A DNA stretch of 41,511 nucleotides. Source: a virus. The stretch lies in the IMG/VR virus record IMGVR_UViG_3300022924_000009, positions 1 to 41,511 of that record; one strand, 5' to 3'. Numbering within the stretch: position 1 is the first letter of the stretch; the number at the start of each line of letters is the position of its first letter. The notes under the pieces are model-generated. The model did no database searches. It was not told the DNA's origin and was given only the letters and a program-made list of their open reading frames with translations. Positions 22,614-30,452 of the stretch are shown in pieces. Made by a program: the position numbers and the translations under genes.

Positions 22614-23891
22614 ATGAGAATCGAAACACTAACTATAAAAAATTTCAAAAACATAGACCATAAGGATATCAATCTGAAAGGTCGAACTATGTGGCTTATC
22701 GGTCCGAATAACATCGGCAAAAGCTCCATCATACAGGCAGCACTCGGCATCATGCCAGAGGAACCTTTGAAAGAAGGTGAAAGCAAAGGTGATGTTGTAA
22801 TCGTTCTGAGTGATAAGTCCGGCATTGCTTACACCTGCACTTTTAAATTCAGCAAGAAGTCGCAAAAGCCAACGCTTACTATTGCCGACTCGACAGGTGC
22901 GGTACAGAAGGCCCCGGTAACGCTGTTTAATGAACTGTTTAACGTTACCGACTTTGATATTGACGGTTGGCTTAAGTTGAGCGGAACAAAGCAGGTAGAA
23001 GCCATTAAGAACCTTATTGGCGTGGATTGGGAGGAGGTTGATGAGGAGTACGCTAAAAAGTTTAAGGAAAGGACTGATAAGAACAGGGATCTTGAAAAAG
23101 TTTTAGGCAAACTCACCGACACCGTATACAAAAAAGATTTGCCTGTTAAACCTGAAGATATTAGCATTATACAGGCTAAATTCTCTGAAGTTTCAAAACA
23201 CAATGAAACTGTTTTGAGGGGTGAGACTACAAAAGAGTCACATCTATCAGAAATAAAGGAAAGAGAGGCTAATATATCTGAATTTGAAAGACAAATAAAA
23301 AACTTTCAAGACTCAATAGAAACGTCTAAAAAGCTAATTTCAGATGCTGAGGCCAAGGTGATAGCGATTGACCAATGGCTTAAACTAAATCCTAAAAAAC
23401 AAATAGAAGATGTTCAGGCGGAATACGATGCAGCAGTAGAAAGGAATCTAGACATTGAGAGAAACAACGGCGTAAAAGCTTTGAAAGACGAAGCCGACGG
23501 CATCAGCCTTGAACTAAACGACATCGAAAAACGCCTAAGCGACATCAAGGATCTTAAGGTTAATCAATTCAGAGAAGCACAGGACAAGGGATTGATACCT
23601 GTTAAAGGCTTGAGCCTTGACTACGAAGAAAACATTTTAAGACTTGACGGCTTACCGTTAAATTCCGAACAGATCAACACCGCACGACGTATCACTGTAG
23701 GCCTTGAAATACAAGCGGCGTTAATGTCAGCAGGCCAGGTCCGCATCGCTAAATTCGACGCTTCTTTAGTTGATTCTAAGAATACAGCTGAGATCATTGC
23801 ATGGGCCAAAGAAAAGGACATTCAATTGTTTATTGAATGTGTGGCAAGGGATCACACTAGCCTTACTATTGAAGTTGTGGAGGAGGAGTAA
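22614..23891 (+). CDS. SbcC/RecF-type AAA ATPase
   Basis: The 425-residue protein has Walker A GPNNIGKS at residues 30-37 after an IKNFKNI strand, as in RecF/SbcC/RecN proteins; a long central coiled coil (about 195-320); and a C-terminal LNSEQINTARRITVGLEIQAAL segment where the ABC-type signature sits. The expected Walker B is weak: RIAKFDAS replaces hydrophobic-Asp-Glu, with Ala where the catalytic Glu belongs. Such ATPases organise DNA ends in recombination or repair. A 12-bp palindrome (AGCCG-CA-CGGCT, 22595-22606) lies just before the gene, after the SSB terminator, and may be regulatory. Confidence 0.8.
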   Translation: MRIETLTIKNFKNIDHKDINLKGRTMWLIGPNNIGKSSIIQAALGIMPEEPLKEGESKGDVVIVLSDKSGIAYTCTFKFSKKSQKPTLTIADSTGAVQKAPVTLFNELFNVTDFDIDGWLKLSGTKQVEAIKNLIGVDWEEVDEEYAKKFKERTDKNRDLEKVLGKLTDTVYKKDLPVKPEDISIIQAKFSEVSKHNETVLRGETTKESHLSEIKEREANISEFERQIKNFQDSIETSKKLISDAEAKVIAIDQWLKLNPKKQIEDVQAEYDAAVERNLDIERNNGVKALKDEADGISLELNDIEKRLSDIKDLKVNQFREAQDKGLIPVKGLSLDYEENILRLDGLPLNSEQINTARRITVGLEIQAALMSAGQVRIAKFDASLVDSKNTAEIIAWAKEKDIQLFIECVARDHTSLTIEVVEEE

Positions 23892-23893
23892 TT

Positions 23894-24085
23894 ATGTGGC
23901 ATTTATTATTATTGATACCCATCTTTTCATATTTGATTTTGTTTTTTATAGCTAGATTTTACTTTAAAAAATGGAATCAAAAGGCTTGCGAACATCACCA
24001 TGAAGGCAAAAGCCCTCAATGCACGTGGTGTGGTAAACAGTCAGAATATTGGGATAAAAGAGATAAAGAGTACAGGGGATGGTAG
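23894..24085 (+). CDS. 63-aa membrane protein with metal-binding-like tail
   Basis: The product has one N-terminal membrane helix (about residues 2-22) and a hydrophilic C-terminus with a Cys/His cluster: C32-EHHH and C42-x2-C45. That could bind zinc. It starts 2 bases after the ATPase stop and overlaps the next gene by 7 bases. No family recognised; the pairing with replication genes may hint at membrane attachment. Confidence 0.55.
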   Translation: MWHLLLLIPIFSYLILFFIARFYFKKWNQKACEHHHEGKSPQCTWCGKQSEYWDKRDKEYRGW

Positions 24086-24369
24086 ATAATAAATTCTTCA
24101 ATAGCGTGGTAAAATGGATAGTCGCAAACTGCGGCTATTCATTTCTCACCGCTCCATCTAACGAACTGATCTATTACAAAGATGAGCACGGAGTAAAAAG
24201 AGCAATGACTTATCATGGTGCGCCTAATGATGTCACCTTTATGGATGCCGTCAAAAAATACGTTAATTGGCGGATTACACAGGTAGAAAATTATCCTGAA
24301 GTAACGTTTAGTAAAGATTTCAAGAGATTTAAAATAAACTTAATTGAGAGTAGTTATGAAAGAGTTTAA
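24079..24369 (+). CDS. 96-aa hypothetical protein
   Basis: A soluble basic protein with aromatic-rich segments (FFNSVVKWIVANCGYSF near the N-terminus) and a Lys-rich C-terminus. It overlaps the gene before by 7 bases and the gene after by 14. No catalytic signature, signal peptide or membrane segment. Function unknown. Confidence 0.6.
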   Translation: MVDNKFFNSVVKWIVANCGYSFLTAPSNELIYYKDEHGVKRAMTYHGAPNDVTFMDAVKKYVNWRITQVENYPEVTFSKDFKRFKINLIESSYERV

Positions 24370-24712
24370 AGAAGGAGATACAATAAAAATTATTGGTGAC
24401 AGTAACAACCACTGTATACCAATCGGTTCAGAATTAGTTCTTGATTGTAAAAGCGGAGTCAATTCCTTTTTTATTAAAAATGAATTAGGAAATTTTAGAA
24501 TTGTATTAAATTGGGATTTTATACACATTGAAAGTATACTAACAGACGAAGCCGACATCAACGCAGAAATCCAAGCCGTCCTTGATCCAAATAGACACCA
24601 ATCATTAACGGAATTTAATCGTGTGAGTTCTTATGGGGGTGGTGGATATTTGAATGCTCAATTCAGTAAGCCATCGCAACAGATTGACTTAAATACTAAA
24701 GACTTGGATTAA
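24356..24712 (+). CDS. 118-aa hypothetical protein
   Basis: An ATG at 24356 (MKEFKEGDTIKI) is preferred over 24344, giving a 14-base overlap with the previous gene. The N-terminal half is beta-rich (GDTIKIIGDSNNHCIPIG, then SELVLDCKSGVNSFFI), like a small SH3- or KOW-like barrel; the C-terminal half is acidic then Ser/Gly-rich. Its last base is the first of the helicase start codon. No named family. Confidence 0.55.
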   Translation: MKEFKEGDTIKIIGDSNNHCIPIGSELVLDCKSGVNSFFIKNELGNFRIVLNWDFIHIESILTDEADINAEIQAVLDPNRHQSLTEFNRVSSYGGGGYLNAQFSKPSQQIDLNTKDLD

Positions 24713-26094
24713 TGTTCACCCTATTCCCAGATCAAATAGAAATTGAAAACCTCGTGCTTAGTTATTTTGCACAAAGTTTGAGGCGTGTGCTGATGGTGAG
24801 CCCTACCGGCAGCGGAAAGACGGTGACATTTTGTGATATTGTAAGTAAAGCTATTGCTAAAGGTAAGCGCGTGCTGGTGCTTTGCCATAGGGATGAACTT
24901 ATAACTAGCGCAAAAGAAAAACTAAATGAGTTCGGCATTTTCCCGCATCTGATCATTGCAAAAAGCATAGACAATCCGGCAGCGCTTTGCAGTGTGGCAT
25001 CTGTGAGCACATTGCGCAAACGTAATTTACTTACTTACGACCTAGTTGTAATTGACGAAGCGCACAGGTGTGATTTTGATAAAATAATAGATCAATTGGT
25101 CTCGCTGTGTAATCCATACATACTTGGTGTTACCGCTTCACCGGTCAGAACAGGTGCACAGCGTTGCTTGTCCACTATTTATGAAGCCATGGCAGAGGTA
25201 GCTACCATCAAACAACTGATAAGCAACAAACGCCTTACACGCGCGCGCCACTTCTCACCTAAAAAAGATTTCTCTAAAATTAAGATTACCGGTAATGATT
25301 ACGATTTGCATGCGATCAGTGACGCTTTCAATAAAGCTGAAATGTACGACGGCATGATTGATAAATATCGTGAGTTCGCAGAAGGAACCAAAACTATTAT
25401 ATTTAACAGCAATGTAGAGAATTCATTGATCACCCGTGATAAATTCAGAGAGGAAGGCTACGAATGTGAACACATTGATGGGAACACACCCGGATGGAAG
25501 CGCAGGGATATACTTAAGGACCTTAAGCATAAACCTAATTTCATCGTAACCAATTGTGACATTTTAACAACCGGATTTGATGAAAAAACTTTAACCACTG
25601 TACTTGTGAATAGAGCTACATTAAGCCTTGCGCTGTGGCTTCAGATGTGCGGCAGAGGCGCAAGAGCATTGGAGGGCAAGGAACATTTCAACATTGTTGA
25701 CATGGGGGCTAATGCATGGAGGCATTTGCCGTGGCACTTTGACCGCAAATGGAGCCTTAAGAAGAAGCCAAAAGGTAAAAGCGATGGTGTGACAGGTTTA
25801 AAGGTTTGCAAGGCTTGTCAGGCCTTAAATTCATCGTCAGCGCGTAAATGCTGTGAGTGCGGGACCGAACTCACCAACCCTGTGGAAAAAATGCTTAAGA
25901 ATGGCGAGTTCATGGAAATCACATCCGAAATGGAGCGCGGTGTAGAAGCGTATTTCGACAAAAGCAAGGCTAGCTTTAAAGAGCTGCATAAGTACGCCAA
26001 ACAAAAGGGATATTCACCTGGTTGGGCCAAAGTTCAGTATGATTTGCAGCAAAAGGCGAAGGAGGCTGAACCATTCAGCAGGGGCGCCAAGTAG
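24712..26094 (+). CDS. SF2 DEAD/DEAH helicase (RadD/SSL2-like) with zinc ribbon
   Basis: The 460-residue protein has the superfamily 2 set: Walker A PTGSGKT (31-37), DEAH (Asp115-His118), TAS (141-143), and a C-terminal QMCGRGAR motif VI. A zinc ribbon (CKAC...CCEC, about residues 365-385) follows, then a basic helical tail. The layout matches RadD/SSL2-type helicases common in phage replication modules. It unwinds or remodels DNA or branched structures in an ATP-driven way; the exact substrate is not shown. It sits between the ATPase and the primase-helicase. Confidence 0.88.
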   Translation: MFTLFPDQIEIENLVLSYFAQSLRRVLMVSPTGSGKTVTFCDIVSKAIAKGKRVLVLCHRDELITSAKEKLNEFGIFPHLIIAKSIDNPAALCSVASVSTLRKRNLLTYDLVVIDEAHRCDFDKIIDQLVSLCNPYILGVTASPVRTGAQRCLSTIYEAMAEVATIKQLISNKRLTRARHFSPKKDFSKIKITGNDYDLHAISDAFNKAEMYDGMIDKYREFAEGTKTIIFNSNVENSLITRDKFREEGYECEHIDGNTPGWKRRDILKDLKHKPNFIVTNCDILTTGFDEKTLTTVLVNRATLSLALWLQMCGRGARALEGKEHFNIVDMGANAWRHLPWHFDRKWSLKKKPKGKSDGVTGLKVCKACQALNSSSARKCCECGTELTNPVEKMLKNGEFMEITSEMERGVEAYFDKSKASFKELHKYAKQKGYSPGWAKVQYDLQQKAKEAEPFSRGAK

Positions 26095-26131
26095 GGCAAC
26101 CCAATAATAACCACCACTTAAATTAATTCTG

Positions 26132-26515
26132 ATGCCAGACGTTATAATAGCCGATTTAGTTGTACAAACCAACTGCGATAAATACGAAGAAAACCAAAAG
26201 TGGCTTAATTCGCTTACCACCCGATATAAGGCACAGGCAAAGCAGGAAGGTAAAATTTTAAAGCGTGATACTGTGCTACTTGAATCCATGTGCATTATTT
26301 CTATGGATTTAGAAGTGCTTAATCCTTATATTGAATCTCGCATCCTATCCCAACTGGGATACAAAAAAGGCGCCTACAAGACCGCAAAACTCACGCACTC
26401 CGTACAAGTCATTGAGATATTAAATGTCCGATCTACAAGATCGGCTTTTGAAGAAATAATACTACGCAAATTATATTATGGCACTCACCCCACAAGAGCA
26501 AATAAAAGTAGATAG
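26132..26515 (+). CDS. 127-aa hypothetical protein
   Basis: A soluble basic product, largely helical (NQKWLNSLTTRYKAQAKQEG at about residues 22-41), with no recognised motif. It overlaps the HNH-like gene by 38 bases. Its place between helicase and nuclease-like genes suggests a DNA-related role, which is only inference. Confidence 0.6.
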   Translation: MPDVIIADLVVQTNCDKYEENQKWLNSLTTRYKAQAKQEGKILKRDTVLLESMCIISMDLEVLNPYIESRILSQLGYKKGAYKTAKLTHSVQVIEILNVRSTRSAFEEIILRKLYYGTHPTRANKSR

Positions 26516-26948
26516 CGGACTTTGCAAAATAAGATATTGCAGAAAATCGCACCTTAAAAAGCAAGTATTTTGCAGCAAGCACAAGCATGAGCGATTTAAA
26601 GAAGTAAATCCAATTGCTTACCATTACAATTTCACCAAGTCAAATGCCAAAAGAAGGAAAAGACCATTTACATTGACGATGGAGTATTTTAAGCAATGGT
26701 GCATAGACAACAACTACATAGAGCTGAAAGGCCGGTATAAAGACTCCATGACAATCGATTGCGATAAGGAGGAACTTGGATATGCTGATGGCAATATACA
26801 AATAATGTCAAACAGCAGTAACCTAAAAAAGCGATGGGTGAAGTGGAGACAGCAGCAGGATATAGAAGTACCAGACGACTACGTTCCACCACCGCCAGAG
26901 CCAGAGCAGCATCAGAAACAAGAAATAGAAGAGGAATTACCATTTTAA
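26478..26948 (+). CDS. HNH-like zinc-finger nuclease protein with SSB-like tail
   Basis: The 156-residue protein has Cys/His pairs (CKIRYC at 16-21, CSKHKH at 32-37), a basic middle, and MTIDCDKEELGYADGNIQIM...NSSNLKKR (about 90-118), which follows the pattern of HNH and endonuclease VII-type enzymes (D....GY..GNI.....N.NL.K). The usual His-Asn-His residues are only partly recognisable. The C-terminus is Pro/Glu-rich and ends EEELPF, like the SSB tip of the protein at 21810. Likely a nuclease or junction-resolving factor in recombination; function inferred. Confidence 0.65.
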   Translation: MALTPQEQIKVDSGLCKIRYCRKSHLKKQVFCSKHKHERFKEVNPIAYHYNFTKSNAKRRKRPFTLTMEYFKQWCIDNNYIELKGRYKDSMTIDCDKEELGYADGNIQIMSNSSNLKKRWVKWRQQQDIEVPDDYVPPPPEPEQHQKQEIEEELPF

Positions 26949-26972
26949 CGTGGCCACGCCCACACACGACAC

Positions 26973-29207
26973 ATGAGCGAAATATCATTCTTTAGAAACA
27001 TTTACCACAACGATGAAGGCGACCTCACTACTATACAAGAGTTCCTTGATAAGATCAAATACGGAGTATGGAAAGCAGAGGCGGCAAAGATAGCGGCTAC
27101 TGAAGACATTGACGAGCGGTCAGAACTTAAAAAGCACACGTTGCCTTACGTCACTATATCGGGCAGGTTCGGCAGGAGAAAAAAGGATGATTTAATAAAA
27201 CACTCCGGATTCATCTGCATTGACTTTGATAAGCTTGAAAACGTGGAAGCCAGTTTCAATAAGCTTAAAAACGATCCTTATACTTTTGCCATCTTCCGAT
27301 CGGTCAGCGGCAAGGGCCTTGCCTTGATCGTTAAAATAGACGGCAGGAAGCATTTGGATGCTTACCTGGGCCTTGAAACGTATTACGCCAACAAGTACCA
27401 GGAGATAACTGATCGCAGCTGTAAAGACACTACTAGGCCTAGATTTGTCAGCTACGACCCTGCACTACATCATGAGCCAAATAGTGAGAAATTCACCGCC
27501 TACTTACCCAAAACAGAAACACAAAAGAAATTACCCAGCGTTATTACCGGGCGTAATGACATGGAATTCCTCCTTTCTCAAATCAAGGATAATGGCATAG
27601 ACTTAACCGGCGGTATTTACTTCAGGTACTTGGAAATAGGATTTGCCCTGGCTCATGAATACAGGGAGTCAGGCCGGGAGTATTTCCATTTCATTGCCTC
27701 CTACAGTAATAAATACAATACAGAGGTATGTGACAAACAGTATGACAAGTGTTTGAAGGCAGGAGGCGACGGGGTAACCATTGCAACGCTTCTTTACCAT
27801 GCAAAAAATGCCGGGCTGCAAATCATGTCCCCAGAAACAAAGGAAATCAACACCATTGCCTTGATGGGCCGGAATGCCGGTAGAAGCCTTCAGGATACTA
27901 TAGACCTGCTGAAGGAAATTCACGACATCAGCCCGGAGCGATCGACCGAATTAGTGGGTAAGGTATACAGCTCTGACAAGATCAATGCAGAAAGTAAATT
28001 ATCCACTATTGAAGCCCTTGAGATATTCATACGGGACAACTACACCATCAAACGTAATGAGATTACCCGCTTCATTCAAAACGATGGAATTGACATTGAT
28101 ACCGTATTCATGAACTCGGTATATTTCAGGGCCAGAAAAGAAATTGACGACAAAATCAGGTTTGAGGAAATAGAAAGACTCGTTTATAGTGATCACACAA
28201 AGGATTTCAACCCGATCAAAGAATATTTCCAGGCTATTCCGGAAGATAACCGGACCATAAGCGAAATCATATCAAGTGGTTTTATTAAGCAACTAGCTGA
28301 CTCTATTGAAGTTGACACAGGAGAGGCACACACAGGAAACATTTCATACAAGTACCATTTTATTACTAAATGGATGGTGGGAATAATAGCATCAGTATAT
28401 GGTGAGCACTCGGTGCTTACCCTGGTACTGACCGGAGGGATAGGGACAGGTAAAACTGAATTCTTCCGGAGGCTCCTACCACCTGGTTTAAAACCATACT
28501 ATGCGGAAAGTAAACTTGAAGCCGGGAAAGATGATGAAATACTTATGACTCAGAAACTTATCATTATGGATGATGAGTTTGGGGGTAAAAACAAGCTGGA
28601 ATCAAAACGTTTTAAGGAATTAACCTCTAAGGAGGCCTTTACGCTGCGTGAACCGTACGGACGTAAGAATATTACCCTAAAGAGGCTTTGTGTGCTCTGT
28701 GGCACCTCAAACGTTGAAATGATCCTTTCTGATCCATCAGGTAACAGGCGTATTATCCCAATGAATATTATTTCTATTGATCACGAAAAATACAATGCCG
28801 TTTCAAAGGTGGATCTATTCAATGAAGCGTTCAGGCTGTACCAGTTGGGGTATAACTTCAGGCTTTCCCGTGAGGACATCAACAGCCTCAACGAGCAAAC
28901 GGGGCAATTCGAGCAAAGCAGGAGTGAAAAGGAGCTTTTGGAGTATTACTGCAAGGTTCCAAAGGGATCAGGGTATGAGAATACTGAATTTATACCGCTG
29001 GCTGTGCTTGTGGCCCGGATCAACAAAGTATCTGGATCTAATATTTACGTTCAAAAGATGGGTGAGGAAATGAAGCATGCTGGGTTTAAAAGGGTCAGAA
29101 GGCGTGAAGGAGGGAAACAAGTGTGGGGGTATGATGTCATTTGGTCAACGGAGGCAAAACAGGACGAAACCGATAGATTGGGTCCCTCGTTGTTCTCTCA
29201 GGGGTGA
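26973..29207 (+). CDS. Primase-helicase: VirE N-terminal, PriCT and VirE/SF3 helicase domains
   Basis: The 744-residue protein follows the Bacteroidota VirE-type order. An N-terminal BT4734/VirE_N-like region (about 1-190) with GFICIDFDKL and GKGLALIVK resembles archaeo-eukaryotic primase/RepA-like active sites. A PriCT-like linker (about 200-290) follows. The C-terminal virulence-associated E helicase has Walker A GGIGTGKT (488-495), Walker B LIIMDDE (529-535), CGTSN and GNRRIIPM. It should prime and unwind at the phage origin. An iteron array begins within its last codons (the TGA is part of the first TGAGACCA), strong context for an initiator function. Confidence 0.88.
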   Translation: MSEISFFRNIYHNDEGDLTTIQEFLDKIKYGVWKAEAAKIAATEDIDERSELKKHTLPYVTISGRFGRRKKDDLIKHSGFICIDFDKLENVEASFNKLKNDPYTFAIFRSVSGKGLALIVKIDGRKHLDAYLGLETYYANKYQEITDRSCKDTTRPRFVSYDPALHHEPNSEKFTAYLPKTETQKKLPSVITGRNDMEFLLSQIKDNGIDLTGGIYFRYLEIGFALAHEYRESGREYFHFIASYSNKYNTEVCDKQYDKCLKAGGDGVTIATLLYHAKNAGLQIMSPETKEINTIALMGRNAGRSLQDTIDLLKEIHDISPERSTELVGKVYSSDKINAESKLSTIEALEIFIRDNYTIKRNEITRFIQNDGIDIDTVFMNSVYFRARKEIDDKIRFEEIERLVYSDHTKDFNPIKEYFQAIPEDNRTISEIISSGFIKQLADSIEVDTGEAHTGNISYKYHFITKWMVGIIASVYGEHSVLTLVLTGGIGTGKTEFFRRLLPPGLKPYYAESKLEAGKDDEILMTQKLIIMDDEFGGKNKLESKRFKELTSKEAFTLREPYGRKNITLKRLCVLCGTSNVEMILSDPSGNRRIIPMNIISIDHEKYNAVSKVDLFNEAFRLYQLGYNFRLSREDINSLNEQTGQFEQSRSEKELLEYYCKVPKGSGYENTEFIPLAVLVARINKVSGSNIYVQKMGEEMKHAGFKRVRRREGGKQVWGYDVIWSTEAKQDETDRLGPSLFSQG

Positions 29208-29522
29208 GACCACTGAGACCAGACTGAGACCAGCAAGCGATTTTGCTGGTCTCACCTAAAAATCCAAAATCAAAAACAATAAAGCGTTAACTACTAATAA
29301 TATATATATTAAAGAATATATATATTATTATATAATAGAGAGGGTGAGACCACTGAGACCAGCAGATTGATACAATTTAGTTTAGATTTCAATATTGTTT
29401 ACACAAAAATAAATTTTAACAGTACCTTAAAAATAGAAATAAGTTGAGGCCAAAACTCACTTTGCTGGTCTCACCCTTACTCAGTTGAAAATCAATAAAT
29501 TAACCTTAAAACGCTGAGACCA
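29205..29522. repeat. Iteron array, candidate replication origin
   Basis: Eight copies of TGAGACCA or its complement lie in about 320 non-coding bases: direct at 29205, 29214, 29225, 29345, 29354 and 29515; inverted at 29247 and 29466. A 20-bp block (GGTGAGACCACTGAGACCAG) occurs at 29203 and 29343. The copies at 29225 and 29247 form a 12-bp hairpin stem (TGAGACCAGCAA/TTGCTGGTCTCA). Between the two groups is a very AT-rich palindrome. Repeats around an AT-rich core, directly after a primase-helicase gene, are the classic layout of an iteron-type origin. No ORF is evident. Confidence 0.8.
29295..29330. repeat. AT-only inverted repeat, DNA-unwinding candidate
   Basis: TAATAATATATATATT (29295-29310) and its exact complement (29315-29330) form a 16-bp palindrome around AAAG. 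Only A and T occur in the arms. In an origin this would be the easiest place to melt, or extrude as a cruciform. Confidence 0.8.
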
Positions 29523-29529
29523 GCAACCT

Positions 29530-30006
29530 ATGAAAACAAAATACCCTCTTCGTTGGGACCTTTCCGAGTCCACCTCAACCACCTCTTGCAAATCTGAGCT
29601 TCATCTTCAGTCGATGCTCGTCCAATGGTTTTACACTTCATACCCTGAGTTTAGGATTTGTACTATTACGGGAATAAGGACATCAGCACAGCAAAAGAAA
29701 CAAGATGAGCAAAAGACAGAACCACTCAGAACGTTGTTATTCCATAACCTGAATAATCCCAAAAGCGTAGTAGAGGGAGCCAAGCTATCCAGTTGTGGGG
29801 TAGTGAAGGGTCGGCAGGACATGACGCTATACGTTCCACGGGGGCAATACCACGGCCTATGCATTGAGTTGAAGGATTTAGGTGAGAGGCTTAAGCCCGA
29901 ACAGATAGAGGTTGCTGAAATGCTCATTAAGCAAGGTTATTGCTATGAGTGGGTTGACAACCTAAATGATGCAAAACAATTAATAATTGATTATCTTGCC
30001 TTATAA
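29530..30006 (+). CDS. VRR-NUC domain nuclease
   Basis: The 158-residue protein carries the VRR-NUC form of the PD-(D/E)xK fold: SELHLQSMLVQWF (an early Glu), GVVKGRQDMTLYVPRGQYHG (catalytic Asp in RQD), CIELKDL (ExK) and LKPEQIEVAEMLIKQGY, the typical last helix. In phages such nucleases process DNA junctions or flaps. It starts 8 bases after the last iteron, so the origin may also influence its expression. Its position before the terminase genes ends the replication module. Confidence 0.85.
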   Translation: MKTKYPLRWDLSESTSTTSCKSELHLQSMLVQWFYTSYPEFRICTITGIRTSAQQKKQDEQKTEPLRTLLFHNLNNPKSVVEGAKLSSCGVVKGRQDMTLYVPRGQYHGLCIELKDLGERLKPEQIEVAEMLIKQGYCYEWVDNLNDAKQLIIDYLAL

Positions 30007-30062
30007 GGGCTATAAAAGTCGTAAATAGTCGTTAATGCAACAGAGTTGCAAAAATAAAAGTT

Positions 30063-30452
30063 ATGCCAGGAGGAAAAGGAAATATTAAGCCGTCAGACAA
30101 TCCTAAGCCATTTAAAAAGGGTGAGAACGGCGGGGGTTACCCAAAGGGAGTGCCGAACACACGTACAAGGCTTAAGCGTCTGCTTGCCATGGTTCAAGAG
30201 AATCAGCATCCTATCACAGGCGAAGTTGAGGATATGAGCCTTGCTGAACAAATGGATGCAGCCATGGTATTGAAGGCGTTGAGCGGTGATGTAAAAGCTT
30301 ATGAACAGATAATCAGCAGGATAGAGGGCAAAATGAAAGACTCCATTGAGTTCAAGAACAATACGCCTAATAAACCTGTAGATTTAAGTGGTTTATCAGA
30401 GGAAGAACTGAGGACCATGCAGGAAATCCAAAAGAAAATTAAAGGTGATTGA
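30063..30452 (+). CDS. Terminase small-subunit-like protein (DUF5681-type N-terminus)
   Basis: The 129-residue protein has a Lys/Gly/Asn-rich N-terminus (KPFKKGENGGGYPKG, like DUF5681) and a helical remainder (about residues 35-125) ending in a Lys-rich tail. It overlaps the large terminase by 8 bases. Small terminase proteins recognise phage DNA for packaging; the call rests on size, the N-terminal motif and the neighbour. A 6-bp stem with AGA loop (30036-30050) lies in the short gap upstream. Confidence 0.7.
   Translation: MPGGKGNIKPSDNPKPFKKGENGGGYPKGVPNTRTRLKRLLAMVQENQHPITGEVEDMSLAEQMDAAMVLKALSGDVKAYEQIISRIEGKMKDSIEFKNNTPNKPVDLSGLSEEELRTMQEIQKKIKGD

Noticed and set aside
29225-29254. 12-bp hairpin after the primase-helicase as a terminator
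   Set aside because: No T-run follows, and both arms are copies of the iteron that also occurs singly elsewhere, so an origin element explains it better.
29205-29522. CRISPR-like array
   Set aside because: Repeats are only 8-9 bp, occur in both orientations and have irregular spacing; no cas genes exist.
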